A stretch of DNA of 64,000 nucleotides from Streptomyces diacarni. GTDB taxonomy: Bacteria > Actinomycetota > Actinomycetes > Streptomycetales > Streptomycetaceae. The stretch's first letter is position 1; each line of letters opens with the position of its first letter. Shown here one piece after another: positions 45,313 through 54,251 of this stretch. The stretch covers positions 248,001 to 312,000 of the forward strand of contig NZ_QOIN01000039.1 in NCBI RefSeq assembly GCF_003323715.1. Reading direction: 5' to 3'. The translations under genes were made by a program, and so were the position numbers. The notes under the pieces are model-generated. The model was not told where the DNA came from, did not search any database, and was given only the letters and a program-made list of their open reading frames with translations.

Positions 45313-46640
45313 GCCGGCCGGCGGCGGAGCAGGCGCAGGTGATCGTCGTGGGCGCGGGCCCGGGCGGCTCCACCGCCGCCTGGCACCTGGCCCGCCAGGG
45401 GCTGTCCGTGGCCCTCGTGGAGAAGTCCGAGTTCCCCCGCGAGAAGGTGTGCGGCGACGGCCTGACGCCCCGGGCCGTACGCCAACTGGTGCGGATGGGC
45501 ATCGACACCTCGGCGCCCGGCTGGATGCGCAACCGGGGCCTGCGGTTCGTCTCCCGGGGCCGGATCCTGGAACTCGACTGGCCCGAGAGCAGCGCCTTTC
45601 CCGCGTACGGGCTCACCCGCACGCGCGAGGACTTCGACCAGCTTCTCGCCCGGCACGCCGAAGCCGCGGGCGCCCGCCTGCACACCCGCACGAAGGTGAC
45701 CGCGCCGCTGCTGGACCGCGCCGGGCGCGTCGTGGGCGTCTCGACGACCGGACCCGAAGGGCGGGAGCGCGACTTCACCGCTCCGCTGGTGGTCGCGGCG
45801 GACGGCGTCGCGGGGCGCCTCGCCGTTTCCATGGGTATCGAGCGGCTCAAGAAACGCCCTGTCGGCACGGCGGTGCGACGCTACTTCCGCAGCCAGGCCA
45901 GACACCTGGACCCGTATCTGGAGTCCTGGCTCGACCTGCGCCGCGAGGACGGCCGGATCCTTCCCGGATACAGCTGGATCTTCCCCCTGGGTGACGGGAG
46001 GGTCAACGTGGGCCTCGGCGTCCTCAACGACTCCCGCACCGGCTCCATGCAAACGCGCCGGCTGCTGGAGACGTGGCTGGCCCGCACCCCGGCCGCGTGG
46101 GGGCTGCGCGAGGACGGCAACGCGGATGGCCCCCTGCGCGGCGCGGCCCTGCCCATGGGGTTCAACCGCCTCCCCCACTACCGCGACGGGCTCCTGCTGA
46201 TCGGCGACGCGGGCGGCATGGTCAATCCGTGCAACGGCGAGGGCATCACCTACGCCATGGAGTCGGCCGAACTGGCCGCCGACGTGGCGGGCCAGGCGCT
46301 GGCCCGCCCGGCGGGCCCCGCCCGGGAGCGGGCGCTGGAGCACTATCCGGCCCAGATGGCGCACCGGCTGGGCCGGTACTACCGCCTCGGGCGCGGCTTC
46401 TCGGCACTGATGGCGCGGCCCGCTTTCACGTCGCTGGTCACGCAGAACGCCGTGCGGTCCCCCGCCGCCATGCGTTTCATGGTGCGGCTGCTCTCCAACC
46501 TCACCGACAGGCCGGGCACCGACGCGATGGACCACCTCGTCAACGCGCTGATCCGGGTGACGCCCTCGCCCGCCGACCACGCCGGCCGGTTCGCGGGTGC
46601 GCCGTCGCTCCGGCGGAGCCGGTCCCGGGTGCCGGGCTGA
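45309..46640 (+). CDS. Geranylgeranyl reductase family flavoprotein
   Basis: A 443-residue FAD protein. It has [20 protein letters not shown], the GGR-specific [18 protein letters not shown], and [29 protein letters not shown]. This is the order of ChlP/archaeal GGR and actinobacterial MenJ-like reductases. It would saturate double bonds of geranylgeranyl groups, either on GGPP (to phytyl-PP) or on the prenylated ring. That would decide between tocotrienol- and tocopherol-type products. GTG 45309 overlaps the methyltransferase stop (GTGA). The last 30 residues are Arg/Ser-rich. The 16-base gap to the convergent uronate dehydrogenase marks the right limit of the cluster. Confidence 0.87.
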   Translation: MSRPAAEQAQVIVVGAGPGGSTAAWHLARQGLSVALVEKSEFPREKVCGDGLTPRAVRQLVRMGIDTSAPGWMRNRGLRFVSRGRILELDWPESSAFPAYGLTRTREDFDQLLARHAEAAGARLHTRTKVTAPLLDRAGRVVGVSTTGPEGRERDFTAPLVVAADGVAGRLAVSMGIERLKKRPVGTAVRRYFRSQARHLDPYLESWLDLRREDGRILPGYSWIFPLGDGRVNVGLGVLNDSRTGSMQTRRLLETWLARTPAAWGLREDGNADGPLRGAALPMGFNRLPHYRDGLLLIGDAGGMVNPCNGEGITYAMESAELAADVAGQALARPAGPARERALEHYPAQMAHRLGRYYRLGRGFSALMARPAFTSLVTQNAVRSPAAMRFMVRLLSNLTDRPGTDAMDHLVNALIRVTPSPADHAGRFAGAPSLRRSRSRVPG

Positions 46641-46656
46641 GTGAACGGCCCCGCCG

Positions 46657-47481
46657 TCACAGCGGGTTGTGGTGCCCCAGTGGTGCCGTGCAGAACGAGC
46701 CGCCGACCAGGTCCGCGGGGGTGCCGTCGGGCGCGGGCGGTGCCGCCAGGCGCGGTGCGTAGACCTCGGCGTCGTCCTGCGAGGTGTAGCCGAGAGCCTC
46801 GGCCTCGGCCAGCGAGAAGGTGCGGCGCGCGTTGTCCGAGACGCCCCAGATCAGGCGGTATCCCGGAGAGGTCGTGGCCAGGCACACTTCGAGGAGGCGG
46901 GCGCAGTCGTCGGGGGACAGCCAGGTCGACAGGCCGCGTGCGCCCAGCGGAAGCGGCGTCTCGAAGCACGAGCCGATCCGGATGGCGGTGACGTCCATCC
47001 CGAAGCGGGAGTGGTAGAGACTGCCCAGGGCCTCGATGGCGGCCTTGCTGACGCCGTAGTAGGTGTCGGGGCGCGGTGAGGAGTCGGCCGGCAGCCCGGC
47101 GGCACCGCCCTCGTCCGTGGTGCGGAAGCCGACGGCGTGGTTGCTGGAGGCCAGGACGACCCGGGGCACCTGGGCCTCACGAGCGGCGTCGAGCACGGTG
47201 TGTGTGCCGCCGATGTTGACGTCGCAAGTCGCCTCCCAGGTGTTTTCCCGGCTGAGGCCGCCCAGGTGGATCAGGGCGTCGACGTCCTGGCAGGCGCTCT
47301 TCATCGCCTCGGCGTCGGTCACCGAGCCGGTCAGCAGTTCCACCGCCTCGTCCGGTTCCGCCGGGGTCTGCGGGGCGAGGTCCAGGAGGCGCAGCACGCG
47401 CCCCGGGCGGCGCAGCCGGGGGCGCATCAGGGTGCCGACCGTGCCGGCCGCTCCGGTGATCAGCACGCGCTGGTCGTTCAT
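46657..47481 (-). CDS. udh: Uronate dehydrogenase
   Basis: A 274-residue extended-SDR protein. It has VLITGAAGTVGTLM, ALIHLGGLSRENTWE, VVLASSNHAVGF, YYGVSKAAIEALG (Tyr-x3-Lys), AIRIGSCFETPLP, LSTWLSPDDCARLLE and GVSDNARRTFS. These match Agrobacterium-type NAD uronate dehydrogenases (about 265 residues) block by block. It oxidises glucuronate or galacturonate to the aldaro-lactone. The substrate logic fits the glucarate dehydratase and KdgD genes at 50-52 kb. The downstream IclR gene product probably controls all of them. No lactonase is visible. Confidence 0.88.
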   Translation of the reverse strand: MNDQRVLITGAAGTVGTLMRPRLRRPGRVLRLLDLAPQTPAEPDEAVELLTGSVTDAEAMKSACQDVDALIHLGGLSRENTWEATCDVNIGGTHTVLDAAREAQVPRVVLASSNHAVGFRTTDEGGAAGLPADSSPRPDTYYGVSKAAIEALGSLYHSRFGMDVTAIRIGSCFETPLPLGARGLSTWLSPDDCARLLEVCLATTSPGYRLIWGVSDNARRTFSLAEAEALGYTSQDDAEVYAPRLAAPPAPDGTPADLVGGSFCTAPLGHHNPL

Positions 47482-47577
47482 CTCGGTCTCCTCTGGCGCG
47501 TCTCGGTCTGTGAGGCGTCTCGTTCGGTCAGGCGTCTCGGCATGTGCGCGGAGTGCTGCGGGAGGGGACGGGGCGTG

Positions 47578-48402
47578 TCAGCGGATGCCTTCGCGACGCA
47601 GGCGGCCGGCGAGCTGTGCGGTGGCTTCGGCCAGCAGTTCGCCAACCCGCCGGGTCTCCGCGTCGTCGGTCCGGTCCACGGGCATGGAGCAGCTGATCGC
47701 GTCGGTGCCCGGGATGCGGTACGGGATCACGGCGGCGACGCAGCGGATGCCCGGCGTGCCCTCCTCGTTCTCCGAGGCGTATCCGAGCTCTCTGGAGCGG
47801 GCGCACGCGGAGTGCAGCGCCTCTCGCGAGGTGAGGGTCCGGGGCGTGAGGGCGGGCAGCGTCGCGGGCAGGAGGGCTTCGACCTCGTCGTGGGTCAGCT
47901 CGGCGAGGAGGGCCTTGCCCAGCGCGGTGGCGTGGACGGGCAGGGAGCGGCCCACGCGCGAGACCAGGTGGGTGGAGCGCTGGGCCTCGCGGGTCTCCAG
48001 GTAGACGATCTCGTCGCCGTTGCGCCGGGCGAAGTGGGCGGTGTAGCCGGTCCGTTCGCGGACCTGTTCCAGTACCTCGGTGGCGAACGGGACGACGGCG
48101 TCCCGGTCCAGGTAGGCGGTTCCGCACTTCAGGGCGCGGATGCCGAGCCGGTAGCGGGCGGTGCCGCCGTCCTGTTCGAGCCAGCCTGCGTCGAGCAGCG
48201 TGCGCAGCAGCCCGTGCAGGCTGGAGCGGGGGAAGCCGGTGCTGGCGTGCAGGTCCGACAGGGAGAGCCAGACGTCTCCCGCGGCGAACGCCTCCAGGAG
48301 TTCCACCGTCCGCCAGGCGGACTTGACTCCGGACGGTTCGGTGGGCGTTGCGCCCGCCGGTGCCGCGCCGCCCGCCGCTGACGCGTCGTCATGCCGCAGC
48401 AT
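47578..48402 (-). CDS. IclR-family regulator of the uronate/aldarate cluster
   Basis: A 274-residue IclR protein. The winged helix is at about residues 30-90 (LSLSDLHASTGFPRSSLHGLLRTLLDAGW). The effector domain has LPVHATALGKALLAEL and EEGTPGIRCVAAVIPYRIPG. ATG 48402 (MLRHDDASAAGG) is chosen because GGAGGGG lies five bases upstream. The 47 residues encoded further 5' are not family-like. It diverges from the symporter gene across a region with a GTTC-CCC-GAAC inverted repeat. It is distinct from the IclR at 23088. Probable role: repressor or activator of udh, symporter, kdgD and gudD, with an aldarate or KDG as effector (inferred). Confidence 0.85.
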   Translation of the reverse strand: MLRHDDASAAGGAAPAGATPTEPSGVKSAWRTVELLEAFAAGDVWLSLSDLHASTGFPRSSLHGLLRTLLDAGWLEQDGGTARYRLGIRALKCGTAYLDRDAVVPFATEVLEQVRERTGYTAHFARRNGDEIVYLETREAQRSTHLVSRVGRSLPVHATALGKALLAELTHDEVEALLPATLPALTPRTLTSREALHSACARSRELGYASENEEGTPGIRCVAAVIPYRIPGTDAISCSMPVDRTDDAETRRVGELLAEATAQLAGRLRREGIR

Positions 48403-48491
48403 TCGTGCCCCTCCTCGTCCCGTTGGCGCCGGTACGGCCGACTCCGCGGTGGTGCGTCGGGACCGTTGACGCGCTGGAGCGACCATATTAC

Positions 48492-48502
48492 GTTCCCCGA
48501 AC
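48492..48502. promoter_or_regulatory. Inverted repeat GTTC-CCC-GAAC, candidate IclR operator
   Basis: It lies between the iclR start (48402) and the symporter start (48595), in the AT-richest part of the divergent region, and is flanked by ATTAC and AAATTC. Its position suits control of both genes. Confidence 0.5.
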
Positions 48503-48594
48503 AAATTCATAGCACTGAACCACGTCGGCACGTGAGATGGCATTCATGTACGTGAAACACATCGTAATGATGGACACGGAGGGGAGCCAGAGAG

Positions 48595-50109
48595 GTGCAC
48601 TCGTTTGACTGGACAGTGATGTGTGCGTACTTCGGGCTGATGGTCCTCATCGGCTGGTGGTCGCACAAAAGAGTCGGGAACGTGAAGGACTTCTTCACCG
48701 CGGGCGGACGCATGCCGTGGTGGCTGGCCGGCATCTCGCACCACATGTCCGGCTACAGCGCGGTGCTGTTCGTCGCCTACGCCTCGGTCGCCTACACCAC
48801 AGGTGTCACGGTCTACTTCTGGGGCTTCGCCAGCATCGGGGTGGGCGTCGGCATCGGCAGCTGGCTGTTCGCGGCGCGCTGGAACCGGCTGCGCTCGAAA
48901 CTGGGTGTGGCCTCCCCGCTCGAGTACCTGGCCATGCGGTACAACGTGACCACCCAGCAGGCACTGGCCTGGAGCGGCAGCCTGCTGAAGATCTTCGACA
49001 TCGCCGCGAAGTGGTTCGCGGTCGCCACCCTGCTGCACGTCTTCGCCGGGATCGACTACAACGTCGGCATCCTCGTCACCGGCGTGATCACGCTCTTCTA
49101 CTGCACGGTCGGCGGGCTGTGGGCCGACGCCCTGACCGAACTGGGCCAGTTCATCATCCAGGCGGTCGCCGCGATCGTGATGCTCGTCGTCGTGCTCGGC
49201 AAGCTCGGCGGTGTCTCGGCGCTGTGGACGATGTGGGACAAGCTTCCCGCAGGACACGTCGACCCGACGACGCCGAAGTACACGGGCCTCTTCCTGATGG
49301 TCTACGTCCTGGTGAAGACCCTGGAATACAACGGAGGCATGTGGAACCTGGCGCAGCGCTACATGGCAGCGCCCGACACCCACGCGGCCCGGCGGAGCGC
49401 CCGGCTCTCCGCCGGGCTCTACCTGCTGTGGCCCCTGGTGCTGATGTTCCCGATGTTCGCCGCTCCGCTGCTCGTCCCCGACGTCGACAACCCCGACAAC
49501 TCCTACGCGATCATGACGACCACGTTCCTGCCGCCCGGGCTCATCGGCCTCGTACTGGCCGGCATCTTCTCGCACACCATGGCGATGGTCTCCTCCGACG
49601 CCAACGCGATCTCCGCCGTCATCACCCGCGACATGATCCCGGTGATGTCCCGCAAGGCACGGGCGTGGACCCCGCCGCAAGGCCTCCTCGCGGCGCGCGT
49701 GACGACGGTCTCCTTCGTCGTGCTGACCATGGCCGTCGCCACGCAGGCCCAGAACCTCGGCGGCGTGCTCCAACTCGTCGTCAACTGGGTGGCGGCACTG
49801 ATGGGTCCGATCTCCATCCCGCTGCTGCTCGGCATGCTCCCCTGGTTCCGCCGCTGCGGCCCGCGCGCGGCACTCACCTCCTGGGCGGGCGGACTCCTCG
49901 GCTACGGGCTCGTCTACTACGTCATCGACACCTCGCAGACCTGGCTGGTGGCCACGCCGGTGCTGGTGTCCCTCGTGCTGTACACGGGTCTCGGCGCCCT
50001 CGCTCCCGAGCGCAGCGAAGCCGCCGAAGAGCTCATGGAGGTCCTGGGAGACGACGACACCCCCGGCACAGCGGAGCCGGGCCCCGAGGAGACCCGCCTT
50101 CCGGCCTGA
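48595..50109 (+). CDS. Sodium:solute symporter (SSS family)
   Basis: A 504-residue transporter with about 13 hydrophobic helices. SSS features include VGNVKDFFTAGGRMPWWLAG at the TM1-TM2 loop, SGYSAVLFVAYASVAY, PLEYLAMRYN and LAGIFSHTMAMVSSDANAISAVITRD. The GTG start at 48595 lies behind a GGAGGGGAG site. The C-terminal tail is acidic (AEPGPEETRLPA). Clustering with uronate and glucarate enzymes suggests uptake of a hexuronate or aldarate with sodium. Specificity is inferred from context only. Confidence 0.86.
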   Translation: MHSFDWTVMCAYFGLMVLIGWWSHKRVGNVKDFFTAGGRMPWWLAGISHHMSGYSAVLFVAYASVAYTTGVTVYFWGFASIGVGVGIGSWLFAARWNRLRSKLGVASPLEYLAMRYNVTTQQALAWSGSLLKIFDIAAKWFAVATLLHVFAGIDYNVGILVTGVITLFYCTVGGLWADALTELGQFIIQAVAAIVMLVVVLGKLGGVSALWTMWDKLPAGHVDPTTPKYTGLFLMVYVLVKTLEYNGGMWNLAQRYMAAPDTHAARRSARLSAGLYLLWPLVLMFPMFAAPLLVPDVDNPDNSYAIMTTTFLPPGLIGLVLAGIFSHTMAMVSSDANAISAVITRDMIPVMSRKARAWTPPQGLLAARVTTVSFVVLTMAVATQAQNLGGVLQLVVNWVAALMGPISIPLLLGMLPWFRRCGPRAALTSWAGGLLGYGLVYYVIDTSQTWLVATPVLVSLVLYTGLGALAPERSEAAEELMEVLGDDDTPGTAEPGPEETRLPA

Positions 50110-50228
50110 CCCGCTCCGCGCGACAACACGGCCCACGACGCGGCCCGACACGTCCCGCGCTGCCCGGCAGGCCCCGTACGGCGCCCCGGCTCGCGGCACC
50201 TCCTCGTCCACGAAAGGAGCAGGAACCG

Positions 50229-51161
50229 ATGGCACAGCCCCCGGCCCCGCTCGAAGGGCTCCTGGCATTCCCCCTCACTCCCTTCTCCGACACCCTCTCC
50301 CTCGACCTGGACGCCTTCGCCCAGAACGTGGAACGACACGTCGAGGCGGGAGCCGGCGCGTTGTTCGTGGCCTGCGGGACGGGCGAGTTCAGCTCGCTCT
50401 CGCCCGCCGAGCACGCCGCGGTACTGGCACGGGCGCGCGAGGTGGTGCGCGGGCGCGTGCCCGTATGGGTGGGGGCGGGAGGCGGAGCGGCCACTGCCCG
50501 CGCGGCGGTCGCCGCCGCGGCCGACGGCGGGGCCGACGGCGTGCTGCTCCTGCCGCCTTACCTGGTCTCGGGGCCGCCCGAGGGCCTGGTGGACTTCGTC
50601 AGGTACGCCGTGGCGGACACGTCGACCCCCGTGATCGTCTACCACCGCTCCACCGGGATCTTCACCGAGTCGGCCGCGGTGTCCCTGCTCGGCGTCCCCT
50701 CGGTGGTCGGCCTCAAGGACGGCTTCGGCGACGTCGAGCTCATGCACCGCGTCATCACGGCCGTACGGTCGGTCGGCACCCGGCGGGCCGAGCGCTTCTG
50801 CTTCTTCAACGGGCTGCCGACCGCCGAGGTGTCCGCGCACGCGTACAGCGCCATCGGCGTCACCCGCTACTCCTCGGCGGTGCACTGCTTCGCCCCGGAG
50901 ATCGCCCACCGCTTCCACCGCGCGCTGGCCGAGGGCGACAGCGCCGTCACCCAGGCCCTGCTGCGGGGGTTCTACCTTCCTTTCGTGGCCCTGCGGGACG
51001 AAGCGCCCGGTTTCGCCGTCTCCCTGGTCAAGGCGGCGGCGCGGTTGCGGGGCGATGGGACGGGCCCGGTACGGCCGCCGCTGGTCGACCCGACCGAGGA
51101 GCAGATCGAGCGACTGCGGCACCTCGTCGAGAACGGGTACCGCGTCTTGAAGGGACTGTGA
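50229..51161 (+). CDS. kdgD: 5-dehydro-4-deoxyglucarate dehydratase (KdgD)
   Basis: A 310-residue DHDPS/NAL-superfamily TIM barrel. It has GALFVACGTGEFSSLSP, the catalytic Tyr region VIVYHRSTGIF, and Schiff-base Lys in VVGLKDGFGDVELM. ACGTGEFSSL is specific to KdgD among its relatives. It decarboxylates and dehydrates 5-keto-4-deoxyglucarate to 2,5-dioxopentanoate. ATG 50229 follows AAAGGAGCAGG. The stop overlaps the glucarate dehydratase start (GTGA). The next enzyme, 2,5-dioxopentanoate dehydrogenase, is not in the window. Confidence 0.9.
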   Translation: MAQPPAPLEGLLAFPLTPFSDTLSLDLDAFAQNVERHVEAGAGALFVACGTGEFSSLSPAEHAAVLARAREVVRGRVPVWVGAGGGAATARAAVAAAADGGADGVLLLPPYLVSGPPEGLVDFVRYAVADTSTPVIVYHRSTGIFTESAAVSLLGVPSVVGLKDGFGDVELMHRVITAVRSVGTRRAERFCFFNGLPTAEVSAHAYSAIGVTRYSSAVHCFAPEIAHRFHRALAEGDSAVTQALLRGFYLPFVALRDEAPGFAVSLVKAAARLRGDGTGPVRPPLVDPTEEQIERLRHLVENGYRVLKGL

Positions 51162-52435
51162 CCGCCGTGAAGATCCTCGAAGCGGTACTGACACCGGTCG
51201 CGTTCGCCGACCCCCCGCTGCTCAACGTGATGGGGGTGCACGAGCCGTTCGCCCTGCGCAGCGTCGTCCAACTGCGCTGCGAGGACGGCGTGACCGGGCT
51301 CGGCGAGTCCTACGGCGACGCCGCGTTCCTCGGCGAGGTGCGCAAGGTGCTCCCGCTGCTCGCCGGACACGACGTGTTCGACCTGCCGGGGCTGCACAGG
51401 ACAGTGGCCCGCGCCCTCGCCGGCACCGTGCTCACCGACGAGCACGGCCTGATCGGCGGGTTCTCCCTGCGCAAGACCCTCTCCAGCGTCTTCTCCCTCT
51501 TCGAGGTGGCCTGCTTGGACGCCCAGGGGCACTGTCTGGGCCGCCCGGTCACCGACCTGCTCGGCGGTGCGGCCCGCACGAGCGTCGAGTTCTCCGCCTA
51601 CCTCTTCTACAAGTACGGCGCGCACCGCGACGCCGGCCGGACGACGGGCGCCGATCACTGGGGTGAGATCCGTACACATGAGCAACTGGTCGCCTCGGCG
51701 CGCCACATGGCCGACGAGTACGGCTTCGGTTCGCTCAAGCTCAAGGGCGGCGTCTTTCCGCCCGAGCAGGAGAGCGAGGCGGTCCAGGCGCTGGCCGACG
51801 CCTTCCCCGGCGCGCCCGTCCGCCTCGACCCCAACGCGGCGTGGACATCCGCGACGGCCATCGAGGTGGCGAGGGAACTCGACGGCGTCCTGGAGTACCT
51901 GGAGGACCCCACGCCGGGTATCGAGGGCATGGCGCGGGTCGCCGACGCGGCACCCATGCCCCTGGCCACCAACATGTGCCTGGTCGGCGTCGACGACATC
52001 GAACCGGCCTTCCGGGCCCGGGCGGTCGGTGTCCTGCTGACCGACCACCACTTCTGGGGCGGGCTGCGCGCCGCCCAGGCGCTGTCCACCACGTGTGAGA
52101 GCTTCGGCGTCGGCCTGTCCATGCACTCCAACAGCCACCTGGGCATCAGCCTCGCCGCGATGGTGCACGTCGCCGCCGCCACCCCGCACCTGACGTACGC
52201 CTGTGACACCCACTGGCCGTGGAAGACGGCGGACGTCATCGCGCCCGGCGCGCTGGAGTTCCGCGACGGTGCCGTGCGGGTGCCGCAGACCCCGGGGCTC
52301 GGCGTCCGGATCGACCCCGACGCGCTGGCGAGAGCCCACGAGAACTACGTGCGGTGCGGGCTCACCAAGCGCGACGACACCACCTACATGCGGCGGTACG
52401 TCCCCGGCTTCGAACCGAACATCGCCCGGTGGTGA
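51158..52435 (+). CDS. gudD: Glucarate dehydratase (enolase superfamily)
   Basis: A 425-residue enolase-superfamily protein. It has LNVMGVHEPFALRSVVQL, GGFSLRKTLSSVFSLFEVACLD, YGFGSLKLKGGVFPPEQE (Lys-x-Lys base), RLDPNAAWT, LEDPTPGIEGMA, LATNMCLVG (the third metal-site segment), LLTDHHFWGGLRAAQ and LSMHSNSHLGIS (His general base with Asp). These are the glucarate dehydratase signatures. It converts D-glucarate to 5-keto-4-deoxyglucarate, the KdgD substrate. Start: GTG 51158 overlaps the kdgD stop and follows AAGGG; GTG 51167 (VKILEAVL) is an alternative. Confidence 0.9.
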   Translation: MTAVKILEAVLTPVAFADPPLLNVMGVHEPFALRSVVQLRCEDGVTGLGESYGDAAFLGEVRKVLPLLAGHDVFDLPGLHRTVARALAGTVLTDEHGLIGGFSLRKTLSSVFSLFEVACLDAQGHCLGRPVTDLLGGAARTSVEFSAYLFYKYGAHRDAGRTTGADHWGEIRTHEQLVASARHMADEYGFGSLKLKGGVFPPEQESEAVQALADAFPGAPVRLDPNAAWTSATAIEVARELDGVLEYLEDPTPGIEGMARVADAAPMPLATNMCLVGVDDIEPAFRARAVGVLLTDHHFWGGLRAAQALSTTCESFGVGLSMHSNSHLGISLAAMVHVAAATPHLTYACDTHWPWKTADVIAPGALEFRDGAVRVPQTPGLGVRIDPDALARAHENYVRCGLTKRDDTTYMRRYVPGFEPNIARW

Positions 52436-52511
52436 ACCGGACCCCGCGCCCACCATGGACCGTACGGGTGCCGGGCCTCCCGCCCGGCCGCGCAGAAAGG
52501 GCCGCCACGTG

Positions 52512-53774
52512 ATGAAAGTGACGGGATACGCCTACCCCTGGGACGTCCTCGGCGATCCGGACTTCACCGCCCGGGCGAGCACGCTGGGACTGGACGAGGT
52601 CGCGGTGGCGCTGGCGTACCACAGCACGCGTGCGGCGACACCCTGGTCGCCGCACGGCACCTCTGTCGTGGCCCGGCACGCGGCCCTGTACCGTCCGCTG
52701 CGCCCGCACGTCTGGCAGGGGGCCGAGCTGACGCCGGCGGCCCCGGCCTGGCCGCAGTGGGCGCGAACCGGGAGCGGCGCGGACAGCGGCGGCGAGGCCG
52801 TCCGCGCGCTGGGCGAGGCCGGGATCGCGGCGGCCGGATGGATCGTGCTCACCCACAGCTCCCGGCTCGGCGAGGCCCACCCCTCCGCCGCCGTGCACAA
52901 CTGCTTCGGCGAGATCTATCCGTGGGCGCTGTGCCCTTCGCGGCCCGCTGTGCGGACCTACGCCGCCACGGTGACCGCAGAAGCGGTCCGCGGCCTCCAC
53001 CTGTCCTCGGTGATTTTGGAGGCGTGCGGGCCGCTCGGCGCGGTCCACCAGCACCAGCACGAGAAGACCGACGGCGTGTGGGCTCCGGCCGTCGCACGGC
53101 TGCTGTCGGTCTGCTGCTGCGCGGACTGCGCGGCGGGCTGGACGGAGCGCGGCTTCGAGCCCGCCGCCGTCCGCGCCCGCCTGCGCGCGGGCGTGCGTGA
53201 GCTGATCAGCGCGGGAGACCTCACCCTCACCGACGACGGGCTGCCCGCCGGCATGCGGGGGGCGCTCCTGGCCACCCGGCAGGCGTCGAGCGACGCGCTG
53301 CGCCGGGCGGTGCTGGAGCGCGTCCCGCCGGGTGTCCGTACCGTCCTGCACGGATCCATGGACCCGTGGGCCACCGGCGCGCTGCCCGGTCTCACACCGG
53401 CGGCGCCCGCCGAGACCGACGCCGTCGTCCTCCAGAACTGGGCGCCCACCCACGCGAGTACACGGGCCGTGGCCGCGGCCCGCGCCGCACTCCCCGAGCG
53501 GGTCGCCGTCGGCAGCTACGTCACCGCGGTGGCGGCAGATCCCGTGCCGGACATCGGCTCCTACGTCTTGGCGCTGGCCGAGGCCGGCGCCGCCGAACTG
53601 CACCTCTACCACCTGGGACTGGCCGGTCCCGCCCGCTTCGGCGCTCTGCGGGCCGCATGCGACGCGGCAGGCGGGCGCACCCCGGCCCCCGGCGCCGCGA
53701 CACGGCCGCGGGCCGGCTCAGGTGACCCACCTGACGAGCTCGCTCAGCGGCAGCCGTCCGGTGGGGATCGCTGA
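52512..53774 (+). CDS. Unrecognised protein of the aldarate cluster (probable TIM-barrel type)
   Basis: A 420-residue soluble protein that I cannot assign to a named family. It opens MKVTGYAYPWDVLGDPDFTARASTLGLDEVAVALAYHS and alternates hydrophobic strands with helices (VILEACGPLGAVHQHQHE, VVLQNWAPTHAST, VAVGSYVTAVAADP, ELHLYHLGLAG), suggesting a TIM barrel. A CCCADC segment near residue 200 could bind metal. The HQHQHEKTD and HNCFGEIYPWALCPS stretches look like active-site loops. It is separated by 76 bases from gudD with an AGAAAGGG site. ATG 52512 is used, although GTG 52509 is adjacent. The 3' 57 bases overlap the convergent nitroreductase gene. Possible roles include a glycosidase or lactonase feeding the pathway (speculative). 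Confidence 0.6.
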   Translation: MKVTGYAYPWDVLGDPDFTARASTLGLDEVAVALAYHSTRAATPWSPHGTSVVARHAALYRPLRPHVWQGAELTPAAPAWPQWARTGSGADSGGEAVRALGEAGIAAAGWIVLTHSSRLGEAHPSAAVHNCFGEIYPWALCPSRPAVRTYAATVTAEAVRGLHLSSVILEACGPLGAVHQHQHEKTDGVWAPAVARLLSVCCCADCAAGWTERGFEPAAVRARLRAGVRELISAGDLTLTDDGLPAGMRGALLATRQASSDALRRAVLERVPPGVRTVLHGSMDPWATGALPGLTPAAPAETDAVVLQNWAPTHASTRAVAAARAALPERVAVGSYVTAVAADPVPDIGSYVLALAEAGAAELHLYHLGLAGPARFGALRAACDAAGGRTPAPGAATRPRAGSGDPPDELAQRQPSGGDR

Positions 53775-54251
53775 GGTGCCGGGGGGCTTGGGCGCGGGGT
53801 GCCCGAGGGAGAGGGCGGTGCGGATGCGCCAGGGGTGCGCGACCTCGCACAGGGCGCCGGCCTCGTCGGCGTGCGCGGCGGGGAAGAAGGACGCGGGGCA
53901 GCTCCCCAGGCCCTGGAGGTGGGCGGCGAGCATCATGTTCTGCGCGGCGCGGCCCGCGTCGAACTGGGCGTCCTCGCCTCCCGCCACCTCGTCGACGGCC
54001 AGCGCGATCACCAGGGGGGCTGCCGCCAGGTGGCCCGCGTAGGAGCCGAGTTCGGCGAGCCTTCGCCGAACGGGGCGGTTGCGCACGATGACGAACCGCC
54101 ACGGCTGCCGATTGCGCGCGGACCCGGTCCACCGGCCCGCCTCCAGTACCTGGCGCAGCTCCTCGTCGGTGACAGGCGCGCCGGTGAACCAGCGGCTCGC
54201 CCGCATCGTCGTCAGCGCCGGGACGGCGGAGGGCGAAGGCGTGTCCCTCAC
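53718..54251 (-). CDS. Nitroreductase-family protein
   Basis: A 177-residue FMN-type nitroreductase fold. It has TMRASRWFTGAPVTDEELRQVLEAGRWTGSARNRQPWRFVIV (the conserved SxRN-Q-PW region), FDAGRAAQNMMLAAHLQGLGSCPASFF and ALSLGHPAPKPPGTSAIPTGRLPLSELV. It is at the short end of the family (usually 180-220). It is single-gene, convergent with the preceding unknown gene, and overlaps its 3' end by 57 bases. Substrate unknown. Distant F420-binding relatives exist, so the cofactor is not certain. Confidence 0.8.
   Translation of the reverse strand: MRDTPSPSAVPALTTMRASRWFTGAPVTDEELRQVLEAGRWTGSARNRQPWRFVIVRNRPVRRRLAELGSYAGHLAAAPLVIALAVDEVAGGEDAQFDAGRAAQNMMLAAHLQGLGSCPASFFPAAHADEAGALCEVAHPWRIRTALSLGHPAPKPPGTSAIPTGRLPLSELVRWVT

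Noticed and set aside
43281..46640. A single 1119-codon plus-strand frame suggesting a giant fusion
   Set aside because: Only the last 443 codons (from GTG 45309) are the geranylgeranyl reductase. The preceding part is an alternate frame of HPPD and the UbiE-type gene.
38725..46640. Carotenoid or menaquinone cluster instead of tocochromanol
   Set aside because: There is no phytoene synthase, desaturase or cyclase, and no men genes. HPPD plus a tocopherol-cyclase-family protein are not explained by either pathway.
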